Shown piece by piece: positions 52,615-60,765 of a stretch of 64,000 nt of DNA (positions are counted from its first letter, which is position 1; each line of letters starts with the position of its first letter). The notes beneath the pieces are model-generated. The model was not told the DNA's origin. It saw only the letters and a list, made by a program, of their open reading frames with translations, and made no database searches. Location of the stretch: NCBI RefSeq assembly GCF_001619585.1, contig NZ_LQNT01000009.1:744001-808000 (forward strand), given 5' to 3'. Source of the stretch: Bhargavaea cecembensis. Its GTDB lineage: Bacteria; Bacillota; Bacilli; Bacillales_A; Planococcaceae. Made by a program: the position numbers and the translations under genes.

Positions 52615-54828
52615 TTAGTAGTAATCGCTGATTCCGAGGAAAACGGCTTCAGCCGCCCGTTGCCGATAGATGGCCTGTGCCAGCTTTGCGGAATCCTGAG
52701 GGTGATCGAGGAATCCGATTTCAATCAAAGAACTCGGGATTTTTGTTTCCCGGATCACGTGGAAATTCCCTTCCGCCACCCGCCTGTATGACATCCCCAT
52801 CTTGGCAACCAATTGGTTCTGCAGGGCGTGTGCGAGGTTTATGCTTCTTTGTTTTTCAAATTTTCCATACCAGAACGTTTCCACACCTTTTGCTTCGCCG
52901 TTAAACTTGTTGGCGTGAATACTGACAAATAAGTCCGCACCTGATGTGTTCGCGATTGCCGCGCGCTCTGAGAGTTCGAGGAAAACATCTGTCCTTCTCG
53001 TCATGATCACGCTGGCACCGGCATTCTTCAGAAGACGCTCTGCACGCAGAGCCGTATCAAGGACGATTTCCTTTTCAACTAAACCAAGGGCCACGGCACC
53101 CGGGTCATGTCCCCCATGCCCTGCGTCCAGTACAACCTTTTTGCCTTGCAGACTTACGACGTCGGATTCGTGTATGTAACCTTTCCGCGCTTTGCCATTC
53201 ACATAAACGGTCGCCTCGTACCAGCCGGGAATGAACGAGTGGTAAATGAGCCGGTGGCCGAACGAATAGTTTTTCAGACTCGCACTATCGCGGGAAGCTC
53301 TTGAATAGACATGTACCCTGGATTTCGCAGCTGCACCCTGGATTCTTGTTTGCGGGGTAGCGACATTGGTCACATGGGATCGGTGAATATACCCGGTACG
53401 CGCCTTGCCGCTTACATATACCTTTGCCTTATACCAGTCCCCTGCAAATGTTTCATACTTTAGGACGGTCCCCTCGGAATAGGTTTTAAGGGAAGATGCA
53501 CTCAGGGAAGCTGTTGAGTACACCGGAGTCGGCTGCTTTTTCGCAACGCCTGTTAACGGACTCGGCCGGTCCGTAATATTGGCAACATGGCTTTTGTGGA
53601 TAAAACCGGACATTGCCTTGCCATTGACATATACAGTCGCCCGGTACCAATCTCCGTCTGCGGAACGGTAGGACAGGATTCTGCCTTCTCCATAAGACTT
53701 CAGTTTTTTGGAGCTCAGATCCTCACTCGAAAACACATGGGTCGGGGACTTAAGTGCGATTCCCTTGAGAGGCAGCCCCTCAACTTTTTGATCGGATACA
53801 TCGCCTTTGCGGATATATCCTTTTTTCTTTTGACCTCCTACATAGACATTGGCGGAGTGCCAGTTCTCCGAAAGGGTACGGTAAGAAAGCCGATGATTTA
53901 GCGGGTAGCTCTTAAGTATGGCAGAACCGGAATCCGGACCTAAATAGACATGGACCGTCTGCTTGGCCGCATATCCGGACCCTGACGAATCCCCGACCAG
54001 CAGATCGACATCTTTTTTGGCGATCAGGCCTTCTTTGGCCTGACCGGCTATGTAGACAGTAGCGGTGTACCATTCCCCATCAGCTTGGGTAAATTTCAAA
54101 ACCTTCCCCTGGCGATAACTTTTCAACACTTCTGATGGATTCTGCCGATCATAGACACGGGTCGGAGACTTCAATGCCAAGCCTTGCAGTGTGGCATTGC
54201 TTGCCGTTGCCGTGCTCTGCAAGCTCATCATTAAAGATGCCGGCTCCGGCTCCTGATTGGCCGTTTCTCCGCTTTGCTCCTGAGTTTCATCAACCTCAGC
54301 AGGTTCACCCTTTCTGTCGGTCGACTCTGGAGCTGCCTGCTCTTCAACAGGCTCCGCTTCCTCTTCTGCCCCGGCAAGGTCAACCTCTTCCGCTTCTGCA
54401 GTTTCCACTCCGTCTGCTGCTGAATTCAGGTTCTCTGCCGGATCTTTAACAGTATCCTCTTCTGTTTCAGGGAGATTCTCTTCTGAAATCATTTCAAGAA
54501 ATTCATTATCAACAAATCGTTTGATAGGCTCGGAAAGGTCTTCCCCATTAGATCCGACTTCCTCCAAAACCTGAACTTCAGAGCGCCGGTCCCCTATTTC
54601 CAAAACAGCGACTTTCTCCCCGACTTCCACCTCACCAACTGCTTCTTGGCTGTCGGTATCAGAATAATACGGCACAAGCTGCTCCTCTGTCTCAGCAGAA
54701 GTGATGAGGGCATATAATTCGACTATTTCCGGATCAGATCCATCCATGGTTTCTGCGCCTGCTGCCGGCATACGGAAATTCATAGCCAGCATCAATACGA
54801 TTACGATAAAAACAATTCTTCTTTTCAT
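52615..54828 (-). CDS. N-acetylmuramoyl-L-alanine amidase with five SH3-like repeats
   Basis: A 737-residue secreted autolysin. Signal peptide to about Ala25; a very acidic, Glu-rich linker at 120-197; five SH3-like repeats of about 65 residues from about 214 to 550 (each with K-x-P-T/V-x-V-Y, L-K-S/T/N-Y, W-Y/H-x-A-x-V-Y and G-Y/F-I-H/R-K/E-S/G-D/H-V); and a C-terminal Amidase_3 domain (about 555-737). The amidase has VVLDAGHGGHDPGA, SIHANKFNG and SLIEIGFLDHPQD, giving both zinc histidines and the catalytic Glu. It cleaves the MurNAc-L-Ala bond in peptidoglycan. AAGAGGGG precedes the ATG. The repeats match those of the truncated gene at 1-663. Confidence 0.93.
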   Translation of the reverse strand: MKRRIVFIVIVLMLAMNFRMPAAGAETMDGSDPEIVELYALITSAETEEQLVPYYSDTDSQEAVGEVEVGEKVAVLEIGDRRSEVQVLEEVGSNGEDLSEPIKRFVDNEFLEMISEENLPETEEDTVKDPAENLNSAADGVETAEAEEVDLAGAEEEAEPVEEQAAPESTDRKGEPAEVDETQEQSGETANQEPEPASLMMSLQSTATASNATLQGLALKSPTRVYDRQNPSEVLKSYRQGKVLKFTQADGEWYTATVYIAGQAKEGLIAKKDVDLLVGDSSGSGYAAKQTVHVYLGPDSGSAILKSYPLNHRLSYRTLSENWHSANVYVGGQKKKGYIRKGDVSDQKVEGLPLKGIALKSPTHVFSSEDLSSKKLKSYGEGRILSYRSADGDWYRATVYVNGKAMSGFIHKSHVANITDRPSPLTGVAKKQPTPVYSTASLSASSLKTYSEGTVLKYETFAGDWYKAKVYVSGKARTGYIHRSHVTNVATPQTRIQGAAAKSRVHVYSRASRDSASLKNYSFGHRLIYHSFIPGWYEATVYVNGKARKGYIHESDVVSLQGKKVVLDAGHGGHDPGAVALGLVEKEIVLDTALRAERLLKNAGASVIMTRRTDVFLELSERAAIANTSGADLFVSIHANKFNGEAKGVETFWYGKFEKQRSINLAHALQNQLVAKMGMSYRRVAEGNFHVIRETKIPSSLIEIGFLDHPQDSAKLAQAIYRQRAAEAVFLGISDYY

Positions 54829-54916
54829 GTTACCCCTCTTTATCTATTATTCCTTCAAAGTCGGTCATCTTTATTTTGAGATAAACCTGAATAGATGTCC
54901 ATGGTACTTTTAATGC

Positions 54917-54957
54917 AAAAAAAGGAATGCACCTATTCAATCGGGCATCCCTTTTTC
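54917..54957 (-). terminator. terminator of the YkvI-type gene
   Basis: AAAGGGATGCCC and GGTGCATTCCTTT arms with a T-run of seven on the minus strand. Confidence 0.75.
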
Positions 54958-54961
54958 GACT

Positions 54962-56038
54962 TTATGCGGTTTCGCTGCTACTGACCTTGGCGCCGACTAT
55001 GACTTTGCGGAACCAGTAGATAACCACTGCACCGATGAGAGCGAATCCGAGGTAGCCTGTGATCGGATAAAGCGTGCCGACCAGGCTGACAAATCCTACA
55101 AAGCTGAGAGCGAATCCGCCGATTCCAAACAGGACAACATATGCCCTGAAACGCTTCGTGCCCGCCTCCGACACACGCGCAGTGAAGGAATACAGCATAC
55201 CAACGGCAGTATTATAGATCATACAGAGCAGCACGACCGCCATGATATTGGCGAGCATCGGCGAGATTTCAGCAGCAAGTGCCAGTGTCGGCATGGCCGC
55301 TCCGCCAACCGCATCCAGTTTGGTCAGCATGGCCACGTTCACAAGCAGGATGAGTACACCGAGAAGCCCCCCGCCGATTGCGCCCCCGAGCGCAGCCGTC
55401 TTTCGGTCTTTAACCGTCCCGCCCATGACTGCAAGCATCGAGGCGCTGCATGCGATATTAAAGGATACATACAGGAGGGCACTAAGCAGCCAGTGAGGCG
55501 CTGCCGCATCCTGCTCCTGTGCCAAGCGTGCAATCTCGGCACCTGACACATCAGCCGTAAGGACCGAATAGCCCGCCAAGATGATGATCATGGCAACCAG
55601 GAACGGTGTGACGGCCCCGATCACCGTGATGATTTTCTGGACATTCAGCAGAACGGTCACCATTGTCGCCACTACCATGAACAAACTTCCGACAACCGCA
55701 GGAATCCCGAACTGCTCCTCAAAAAGCGAACCTGCACCGGCATACATGATGACCGCCACGCCAAAAAGGAAGAACGTAATGACGGCATCCACGAACATGC
55801 CGATCGGCTTTCCGCAGATTTTATAAATGATTTCTTTATGAGACTTCGATTTGAGTGAACTTCCGATACTCGCCAAATTCATTCCGATAAAAGCAAATAT
55901 GGCCATGGCGGCTATTCCGCCGGCAATCCCCCACAAACCGAAACTTGTGAAAAACTGAAGTATCTCCTGGCCCGAGGCAAAGCCTGCCCCTACCACTACC
56001 CCTGCAAATGCTGCGCCTAACCGGATACTCTCTTTCAA
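54962..56038 (-). CDS. YkvI-type integral membrane protein
   Basis: A 358-residue protein with about ten transmembrane helices. The start is TTG (56038), 7-8 nt after GGAGGGGA; the longer upstream frame has no hydrophobic start. The first helices contain GAAFAGVVVGAGFASGQEILQFFTSFG, the pattern of the YkvI membrane family, which belongs to the APC/LeuT-fold transporters. A glycine-rich ALGGAIGGGLLGVLILL segment lies near 225. The substrate is unknown; amino-acid transport is a reasonable guess. A cre-like palindrome and a 23-bp inverted repeat lie upstream. Confidence 0.75.
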   Translation of the reverse strand: MKESIRLGAAFAGVVVGAGFASGQEILQFFTSFGLWGIAGGIAAMAIFAFIGMNLASIGSSLKSKSHKEIIYKICGKPIGMFVDAVITFFLFGVAVIMYAGAGSLFEEQFGIPAVVGSLFMVVATMVTVLLNVQKIITVIGAVTPFLVAMIIILAGYSVLTADVSGAEIARLAQEQDAAAPHWLLSALLYVSFNIACSASMLAVMGGTVKDRKTAALGGAIGGGLLGVLILLVNVAMLTKLDAVGGAAMPTLALAAEISPMLANIMAVVLLCMIYNTAVGMLYSFTARVSEAGTKRFRAYVVLFGIGGFALSFVGFVSLVGTLYPITGYLGFALIGAVVIYWFRKVIVGAKVSSSETA

Positions 56039-56132
56039 CTTGCATTCCCCTCCGTTTTCGGGAAGGTTTACCTGTCCGTAAAACAGTCCATTCCCCGGTT
56101 GTTTTTCTGTGTTGTGAATGAATCCGCGAATA

Positions 56133-56146
56133 AGAAAGCGTTTTCT
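56133..56146. promoter_or_regulatory. cre-like palindrome upstream of the YkvI-type gene
   Basis: AGAAAGCGTTTTCT matches the CcpA operator except for the two end bases. TTTACA (56151-56156, minus strand) lies just upstream and could be the -35 of the promoter it overlaps. Confidence 0.4.
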
Positions 56147-56197
56147 TGGATGTAAACACAATACACCGAAAACTCTCAACATTCAAGTCTATCGGGA

Positions 56198-56222
56198 AAT
56201 TTGAACCATATCAGTTCAAATT
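56198..56222. promoter_or_regulatory. 9-bp inverted repeat, operator-like
   Basis: AATTTGAAC, 7-nt spacer, GTTCAAATT: perfect arms. It lies between the operon terminator at 56302 and the YkvI-type gene; a repressor site is plausible. The gap 56039-56348 holds this repeat, the cre-like site and the terminator, and no gene. Confidence 0.45.
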
Positions 56223-56297
56223 ACCTACAATATTTATTCTCTGCTTCTTCCAACTATGGTTGTGTCTTGACGGAATATTCAGTTGAGTATTGCGAGA

Positions 56298-56322
56298 GAA
56301 AAGCGGTGCCTGAAAGCACCGC
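56298..56322 (-). terminator. terminator of the rpiR-GNAT-racemase operon
   Basis: GCGGTGC-TTTCAG-GCACCGC followed by TTTTCTC on the minus strand. Confidence 0.85.
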
Positions 56323-56348
56323 CGATTTGCTCGGACCGCTCGCCCCCC

Positions 56349-57479
56349 TCAGCGGGCAGTCTCTGCACCCTCGGCCCGGAATACTTCTTCGCCGATTGTG
56401 TACTTATTCATTTTTTCCAGATCCGGCTCATAGCCGATTCCATAACCGGAAGGAACAGTGATCTCACCGTCCACAGCCTCAACAGCTGGTGTGATGATGT
56501 CTTCTTCCCAGTACCGGTCGGAACCTGCCGTATCCCCCGGATGCGTGAAGCCCGGAAGCGTCGTCAGTGCCACATTATGTGCGCGTCCGATGCCTGCTTC
56601 CAGCATTCCCCCGCACCAGAGGTCGATGCCTTTACCGACGCAGTAGTCGTGGATCTTTTTTGCTTCGGTCAGACCGCCGACCCGGCCGATTTTCACGTTG
56701 ATGATCCGGCAGCTGCCAAGTTCAACCGCCTTGCGGGCATCCTCCAGTGAGTGGATGCTTTCGTCGAGGCAAACCGGCGTCTCGAGCTCTTCCTGCAGCT
56801 TTGCATGATCGATGATGTCATCATGCGCAAGCGGCTGCTCGACCATCATGAGATCAAAGTCATCAAGCATCTTCAGGAGCTCGATATCAGCCAGTGTATA
56901 GGCGGAGTTGGCATCAGCCATAAGCGGGACGTCAGGGAAGGCTTGCCGCACCGCCTTGATAATCTCAATATCGGCACCCGGCTTGATTTTCATCTTGATC
57001 CGTTTATAACCCTGTTCGATAAAGTCGCGGACCGACTCGACCATCTGCTCCTTGCTGTCCTGGATACCGATCGAGATGCCGACATCAATCTTCTCCTTAT
57101 TACCGCCAAGCGCTTCCGCGAGCGACAGTTTGTTGCGTTTTGCATACAAGTCCCAGACGGCACCCTCGACCGCTGATTTCGCCATATTGTTCCTGCGGAT
57201 CGGCGCGAAGATTTCACTTACCTCGTCGGGATGGCTGATTTCTTTGCCGAACAGAAGCGGAACGAGGATGTCACGGATCACGTGTGCATTCGTTTCGACC
57301 GTCTCTTCCGCATACCACGGGTAAGAAAACGCGACCGATTCCCCCCAGCCGGAATTCCCTTCCTCATCAATCGCTTCAATCAGAAGGAACGGCTTATCCT
57401 GCATCGTCCCGAAGCTCGTCGTAAATGGATGCTTCATGCGCATCTCCATGCGGCGCATGCGAATTTCACTGATCTTCAA
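56349..57479 (-). CDS. enolase-superfamily N-succinylamino acid racemase / o-succinylbenzoate synthase
   Basis: A 376-residue protein of the NSAR/OSBS group: [21 protein letters not shown] at the start, acid/base KxK in RIKMKIKPG near 160, metal ligands [16 protein letters not shown] and CLDESIHS, second acid/base Lys in [10 protein letters not shown] near 262, and [15 protein letters not shown] near 290. NSAR/OSBS enzymes often do both reactions. The neighbouring GNAT gene and absence of other men genes favour the racemase role in D-amino acid conversion. Start: the ATG at 57488 abuts AAAGGGAG, while the TTG at 57479 is 9 nt from it and yields the conserved M-K-I-S start, so I chose TTG. Confidence 0.88.
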   Translation of the reverse strand: MKISEIRMRRMEMRMKHPFTTSFGTMQDKPFLLIEAIDEEGNSGWGESVAFSYPWYAEETVETNAHVIRDILVPLLFGKEISHPDEVSEIFAPIRRNNMAKSAVEGAVWDLYAKRNKLSLAEALGGNKEKIDVGISIGIQDSKEQMVESVRDFIEQGYKRIKMKIKPGADIEIIKAVRQAFPDVPLMADANSAYTLADIELLKMLDDFDLMMVEQPLAHDDIIDHAKLQEELETPVCLDESIHSLEDARKAVELGSCRIINVKIGRVGGLTEAKKIHDYCVGKGIDLWCGGMLEAGIGRAHNVALTTLPGFTHPGDTAGSDRYWEEDIITPAVEAVDGEITVPSGYGIGYEPDLEKMNKYTIGEEVFRAEGAETAR

Positions 57480-57502
57480 TATTCCCATCTCCCTTTCAGC
57501 TG

Positions 57503-58303
57503 TCAGAGCGGAACATGCTCTTTTTTGACCAGAACGTACTCATTCAGGCGCCCGTCTTTTCTCCGGACGTCCGCCAGCACATAGCCGGTGCGGAAGGCCT
57601 GTGTGAAAACCTTCCTCGTCTTCTCCCGCCAGTCAATGGCAAGTGCCATGTCTTCCTTGCGCAATCCTTGGAAATCGGCCGGAACCGGGATGGCGAAGGC
57701 CGCTGTATCCGGCACCTCCCCGGGCGGTTCCAGGACAGGCTGCCCCGATGCGCTGAACGACAGCCTGTACGGTTTCTCCTCGTCCAACCCCGGCTGGCGG
57801 ACGCCGTCTGTCACGCGCGGGCTTTCGATCCACCAGTCCAGCCGGAAGCGGTCCGACGGCAGGCCTGCGTTCAGCGGGTCCTTCATCTCTCCGTAGCAGT
57901 TTTCCCAGTAGGTACTGACCACGCCGCCAAGCTTCCGGATGTTCAGGTAGGCATTGCGGCTCTCAAGCGGGTCGAATGTCCACTGTATCCAGTCATAGCC
58001 GATTTCCCTTGCCAGTTCCGCCTGGTGCCGCTTCATCGCCGCACCCAGCCCCAAATGCCGGTATTCCGGAAGGAGCGCTAGCATATGTGAGCACAGGTAA
58101 GGACGCTTGCCGTCAAAGCCTGCAAAGCTATACTGGAAGCCCACCGCACGGTCCCCGATAAACGCGCCGATCAGGAGGCCTCCGTTTTTCATTGCGGTCA
58201 TAAACTGCTGGGGCGGCGTGGCACTTCCCCAGACGGCTCTCTCCAGTTCCGATGCCTGGTGGGTTTCTTCTTTTTCAAACGACCGGATCACCGGTTGCTC
58301 CAT
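57503..58303 (-). CDS. GNAT-family acetyl/succinyltransferase
   Basis: A 266-residue protein with an N-terminal GNAT fold: [23 protein letters not shown] near 42, [25 protein letters not shown] near 70 (acyl-CoA loop with R-x-x-G-x-G) and [24 protein letters not shown] near 102. The C-terminal half is less conserved. In Geobacillus an N-succinylamino acid racemase works with a GNAT succinyltransferase and a desuccinylase; this adjacency suggests succinylation of D-amino acids. No M20 desuccinylase is in the window. GGGGAGGGG precedes the ATG. Confidence 0.82.
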   Translation of the reverse strand: MEQPVIRSFEKEETHQASELERAVWGSATPPQQFMTAMKNGGLLIGAFIGDRAVGFQYSFAGFDGKRPYLCSHMLALLPEYRHLGLGAAMKRHQAELAREIGYDWIQWTFDPLESRNAYLNIRKLGGVVSTYWENCYGEMKDPLNAGLPSDRFRLDWWIESPRVTDGVRQPGLDEEKPYRLSFSASGQPVLEPPGEVPDTAAFAIPVPADFQGLRKEDMALAIDWREKTRKVFTQAFRTGYVLADVRRKDGRLNEYVLVKKEHVPL

Positions 58304-58327
58304 GCTTATTCCCCTCCCCCGCGTGTA

Positions 58328-59176
58328 TCAGATACCTTCCACATAATAGAACCCATTTTCAATCTCCCGAGCCGCTTCCTGCTTCTTTTTCACCGCTGCC
58401 GGATTCTTTACGCAGGCGTCCGCCACGAGCGCATTCAGGAATGAAAAGAGAGGCGCCGCCTTGTCGACCGTAGAGGTGCCTGACTCGATGGAAAACAGCA
58501 CGTCACAGTACGCCGATATTGGCGCCGACAGTGAATCGGTGATGCCGATGACAAATGCGCCCCTCTTTTTCGCAACGCCAGTAATCTCAAGTGTTTCTTT
58601 CAGATACCGGTGGAAGCTGAAGACGATCAGCACGGAGCGGCTGTCCGTCCGGGCCATTGAAAGAGCCGGATCTTCCGCCTGAGGGTGCATCACATGGACG
58701 CCATCGTGCACGTACCTGAGCATAAGTGACAGCCATGATGCAGCAGGGTAAGAAGCACGGAGGCCGAGCACAGATACGTTCTCGGCAGTGAGGATCTCAC
58801 GGACAGCCCTGTCGAACTGAACGGGGTCAATGCCTTTGGCCGTCTCGGCAATCGCCCGCTGATCCCGCTCCATGACCTTCTCATAAACAAGGCTTTCTTC
58901 TCCGATCATCAGCTTGTCATCCTGATAATCAGAAAAACTGCTTTCAGGTGTATACAGCTCTTCCCGGATCGCCTTTTGCAGCGCCGGGTAACCGGTGAAT
59001 CCCATATTGTAGCTGAAGCGGATGACCGTCGACTCGCTCGTCCCGGTCCGCTCCCCCAGCTCCGAACCTGAACAGACTGCCACCTCATGGGGCCGCTCCA
59101 TCACATATTCCGCCACTTTCCGCTGTCCCCTGGGGAGCTTGAGAATCTCCCGGTGGACCAATCCCTTCAACATCAT
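58328..59176 (-). CDS. MurR/RpiR-family regulator of the racemase operon
   Basis: A 282-residue regulator: the N-terminal helix-turn-helix contains LPRGQRKVAEYVMERPHEVAVCSGSELGERTGTSESTVIRFSYNMGFTGYPALQK. The SIS domain follows, with VSVLGLRASYPAASWLSLML, VLIVFSFHRYLKETLEI and GAFVIGITDSLSAPISAYCD. It heads the operon with the GNAT and racemase genes 24 and 23 nt apart, so it probably controls them. The ATG at 59176 has GGGGTG 6 nt upstream; a GTG at 59185 is an alternative. The ligand is unknown; amino-acid or cell-wall derived compounds are possible. Confidence 0.87.
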   Translation of the reverse strand: MMLKGLVHREILKLPRGQRKVAEYVMERPHEVAVCSGSELGERTGTSESTVIRFSYNMGFTGYPALQKAIREELYTPESSFSDYQDDKLMIGEESLVYEKVMERDQRAIAETAKGIDPVQFDRAVREILTAENVSVLGLRASYPAASWLSLMLRYVHDGVHVMHPQAEDPALSMARTDSRSVLIVFSFHRYLKETLEITGVAKKRGAFVIGITDSLSAPISAYCDVLFSIESGTSTVDKAAPLFSFLNALVADACVKNPAAVKKKQEAAREIENGFYYVEGI

Positions 59177-59281
59177 CCCGTACACCCCATTCGACTTTAT
59201 GTAATGACCGAAACATCAAGAAGCCCGCAAGCGGGCGGGACAAGTTTGATTCGGACGTGCAATGGCCGTCCGAACTGCTAT

Positions 59282-59328
59282 GAAGGAATTCCTGCATAAC
59301 TTTTCCATTTTTGAAGGGAATCCTTCAA
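59282..59328. promoter_or_regulatory. two RpiR-type operator palindromes upstream of the racemase operon
   Basis: GAAGGAATTCCTGC at 59282-59295 and TTGAAGGGAATCCTTCAA at 59311-59328 share the core GAAGG-N-CCTTC. They lie 106-150 nt upstream of the regulator start, consistent with autoregulation. The region 59186-59554 also holds a GC hairpin (GCCCGC-AA-GCGGGC near 59225-59238), AT-rich sequence (59330-59410) and a terminator; no gene is seen. Confidence 0.55.
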
Positions 59329-59431
59329 CCTAATTTTTACACTATCATGATTAATAGAGGTCTGCAATATATTTCTGAATATTTATACCCTGCCTATATG
59401 AAATATATGGCGAGTTGTGTTCTCAACACAT

Positions 59432-59478
59432 CCAAAAACCGGACAGGCGGTGCAGATTCCTGCAAAGCCTGTCCGGTT
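59432..59478 (-). terminator. terminator of the ferredoxin-reductase-like gene
   Basis: A 12-bp perfect stem, AACCGGACAGGC with GCCTGTCCGGTT, and an inner TGCA/TGCA pair; TTTTTGG follows on the minus strand. Confidence 0.9.
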
Positions 59479-59554
59479 GGAGTATCGGTGAATGTGTAAC
59501 TTCCCTGGTTCAACCTGTCATGACTGGGGCGGAAGCAATCATCAACGGCGCCTG

Positions 59555-60619
59555 TCATCCACCGCTCTTTACTTCATCCGCCAGCTGCCTGAGGAGGGTT
59601 CGGTTCCGCTCTTTAAAGCGTTCGTTGTGCGAAGAAACCATGCCGCGGTCATGGGCATCGGGTTCAATGTAGGTTTTGGCACGGTTGGCGGCATTAACTG
59701 CATCATTGAACGCACCGACCAGAAGGTTCACCTTGCCGGAATAAGACAGGCAGTCACCTGCCGCAAAAATGCCCGGAACAGAAGTTGCGGCATCCGCACT
59801 TCCTTCGAAGAAATGCCCGTCTTTCCGGAGCGGTTCCGATCCGGCACCAAACTCAAGTGCCGCATCCCGCTCATATCCATGGCTGACGACGACATCATCC
59901 ACTTCGACGCGGGTAAGGGCGCCTGTTTCCGTATCCTTCAGTTCCACCATCTCGATCCGGGTTTTCGCGCCATCGGCAAGCAACCGGTGAATCGCCACAT
60001 GCAGCAGGATGTCCGTGCCGCTCCGCTTCACCTTCTCCACCTGCGCCTCATGCGCACAGAAATTGTCCCTGCGGTGGACAAGGATTACTTTTGCCGCGAT
60101 GCCGGACAGCTCGTCCGCCCAGTCGACCGCTGCGTCCCCTCCTCCCGAAATCAGCACGGTTTTGCCGGTGAATGTTGCAAGCGACGGCATCGTGTAATGA
60201 AGGTTGTCCATCTCCGCCACGGCAGCTCCCTGAAGTCGGAGCTTCTGGGGCGAGACAATGCCGCCTCCGTTAGCCATGATGATGGTCCTCGACAAATGGA
60301 CCTGCCCAAGGTGGTCCTCCACCTCAAACAGTCCATGGCCGTTTTTCCGGATTGCAGTGATCTTCGTACCTGTCAGAACTTCAGGATTGAACGTCTTCCC
60401 CTGTTCAATCAGCTGTCTCCGGAACGTCTCTCCCTGAAGCGGAGGCTGGCCGCCCGCATCCCATATCATCTTCTCCCGGAACAGGCATACCTTGCCGCCC
60501 AGTTCTTCCCTAGCCTCGATCAGCCGCACGTCCATACCGCGGAGCCCGGCGTAAAACGCCGAGTACAGCCCGGCCGGTCCCCCGCCGATAATCGTCACGT
60601 CCCGGATTGGTTCTGCCAT
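59555..60619 (-). CDS. ferredoxin-NADP+ reductase type 2 / ferric-siderophore reductase-like flavoprotein
   Basis: A 354-residue thioredoxin-reductase-like FAD/NADPH enzyme (YumC/YcgT/IruO group). FAD motif TIIGGGPAGLYSAFYAGLRGMDVRLIE is at the start, NADPH motif VLISGGGDAAVDWADEL near 158, VHRRDNFCAHEAQVEKV near 185 and GIFAAGDCLSYSGKVNLLVGAFNDA near 283. The C-x-x-C redox pair of thioredoxin reductase is absent. IruO of Staphylococcus aureus, in the same group, reduces Fe(III)-siderophores. Divergence from a Fur-controlled siderophore importer supports that role here. GGAGG lies 8 nt before the ATG. Confidence 0.88.
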   Translation of the reverse strand: MAEPIRDVTIIGGGPAGLYSAFYAGLRGMDVRLIEAREELGGKVCLFREKMIWDAGGQPPLQGETFRRQLIEQGKTFNPEVLTGTKITAIRKNGHGLFEVEDHLGQVHLSRTIIMANGGGIVSPQKLRLQGAAVAEMDNLHYTMPSLATFTGKTVLISGGGDAAVDWADELSGIAAKVILVHRRDNFCAHEAQVEKVKRSGTDILLHVAIHRLLADGAKTRIEMVELKDTETGALTRVEVDDVVVSHGYERDAALEFGAGSEPLRKDGHFFEGSADAATSVPGIFAAGDCLSYSGKVNLLVGAFNDAVNAANRAKTYIEPDAHDRGMVSSHNERFKERNRTLLRQLADEVKSGG

Positions 60620-60653
60620 GTCATTTTCCTCCCTCTCCTGCTTCAGAAAACAG

Positions 60654-60682
60654 TTGACACCTTCATGCTTTGGCTATATCAT
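60654..60682 (+). promoter_or_regulatory. promoter of the siderophore ABC operon
   Basis: TTGACA (60654-60659), 17-nt spacer, TATCAT (60677-60682). The Fur boxes begin 7 nt after the -10, so repressor binding would block initiation. Confidence 0.75.
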
Positions 60683-60689
60683 CTGAAAT

Positions 60690-60720
60690 TGAAAATCATT
60701 CTCATTGATAATCATTTTCA
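60690..60720. promoter_or_regulatory. two Fur boxes
   Basis: TGAAAATCATTCTCA (60690-60704) and TGATAATCATTTTCA (60706-60720) match the 7-1-7 Fur consensus TGATAATNATTATCA with two or three mismatches and one mismatch. They lie between the divergent reductase and importer genes. Confidence 0.88.
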
Positions 60721-60765
60721 TCGAGAATAACACGATTCACTCCAAAAAGAAAGGAGAAACCAGAT

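Noticed and set aside
56349-57479. Assignment as dedicated menaquinone MenC
   Set aside because: The sequence alone allows it, but no other men genes are nearby and the GNAT and RpiR partners point to N-succinylamino acid racemization; kept as an alternative only.
59492-60730. Long plus-strand open frame of 412 codons
   Set aside because: It is antisense to the ferredoxin-reductase-like gene, whose motifs are unmistakable; composition is Arg/His/Cys-rich as expected for a shadow frame.
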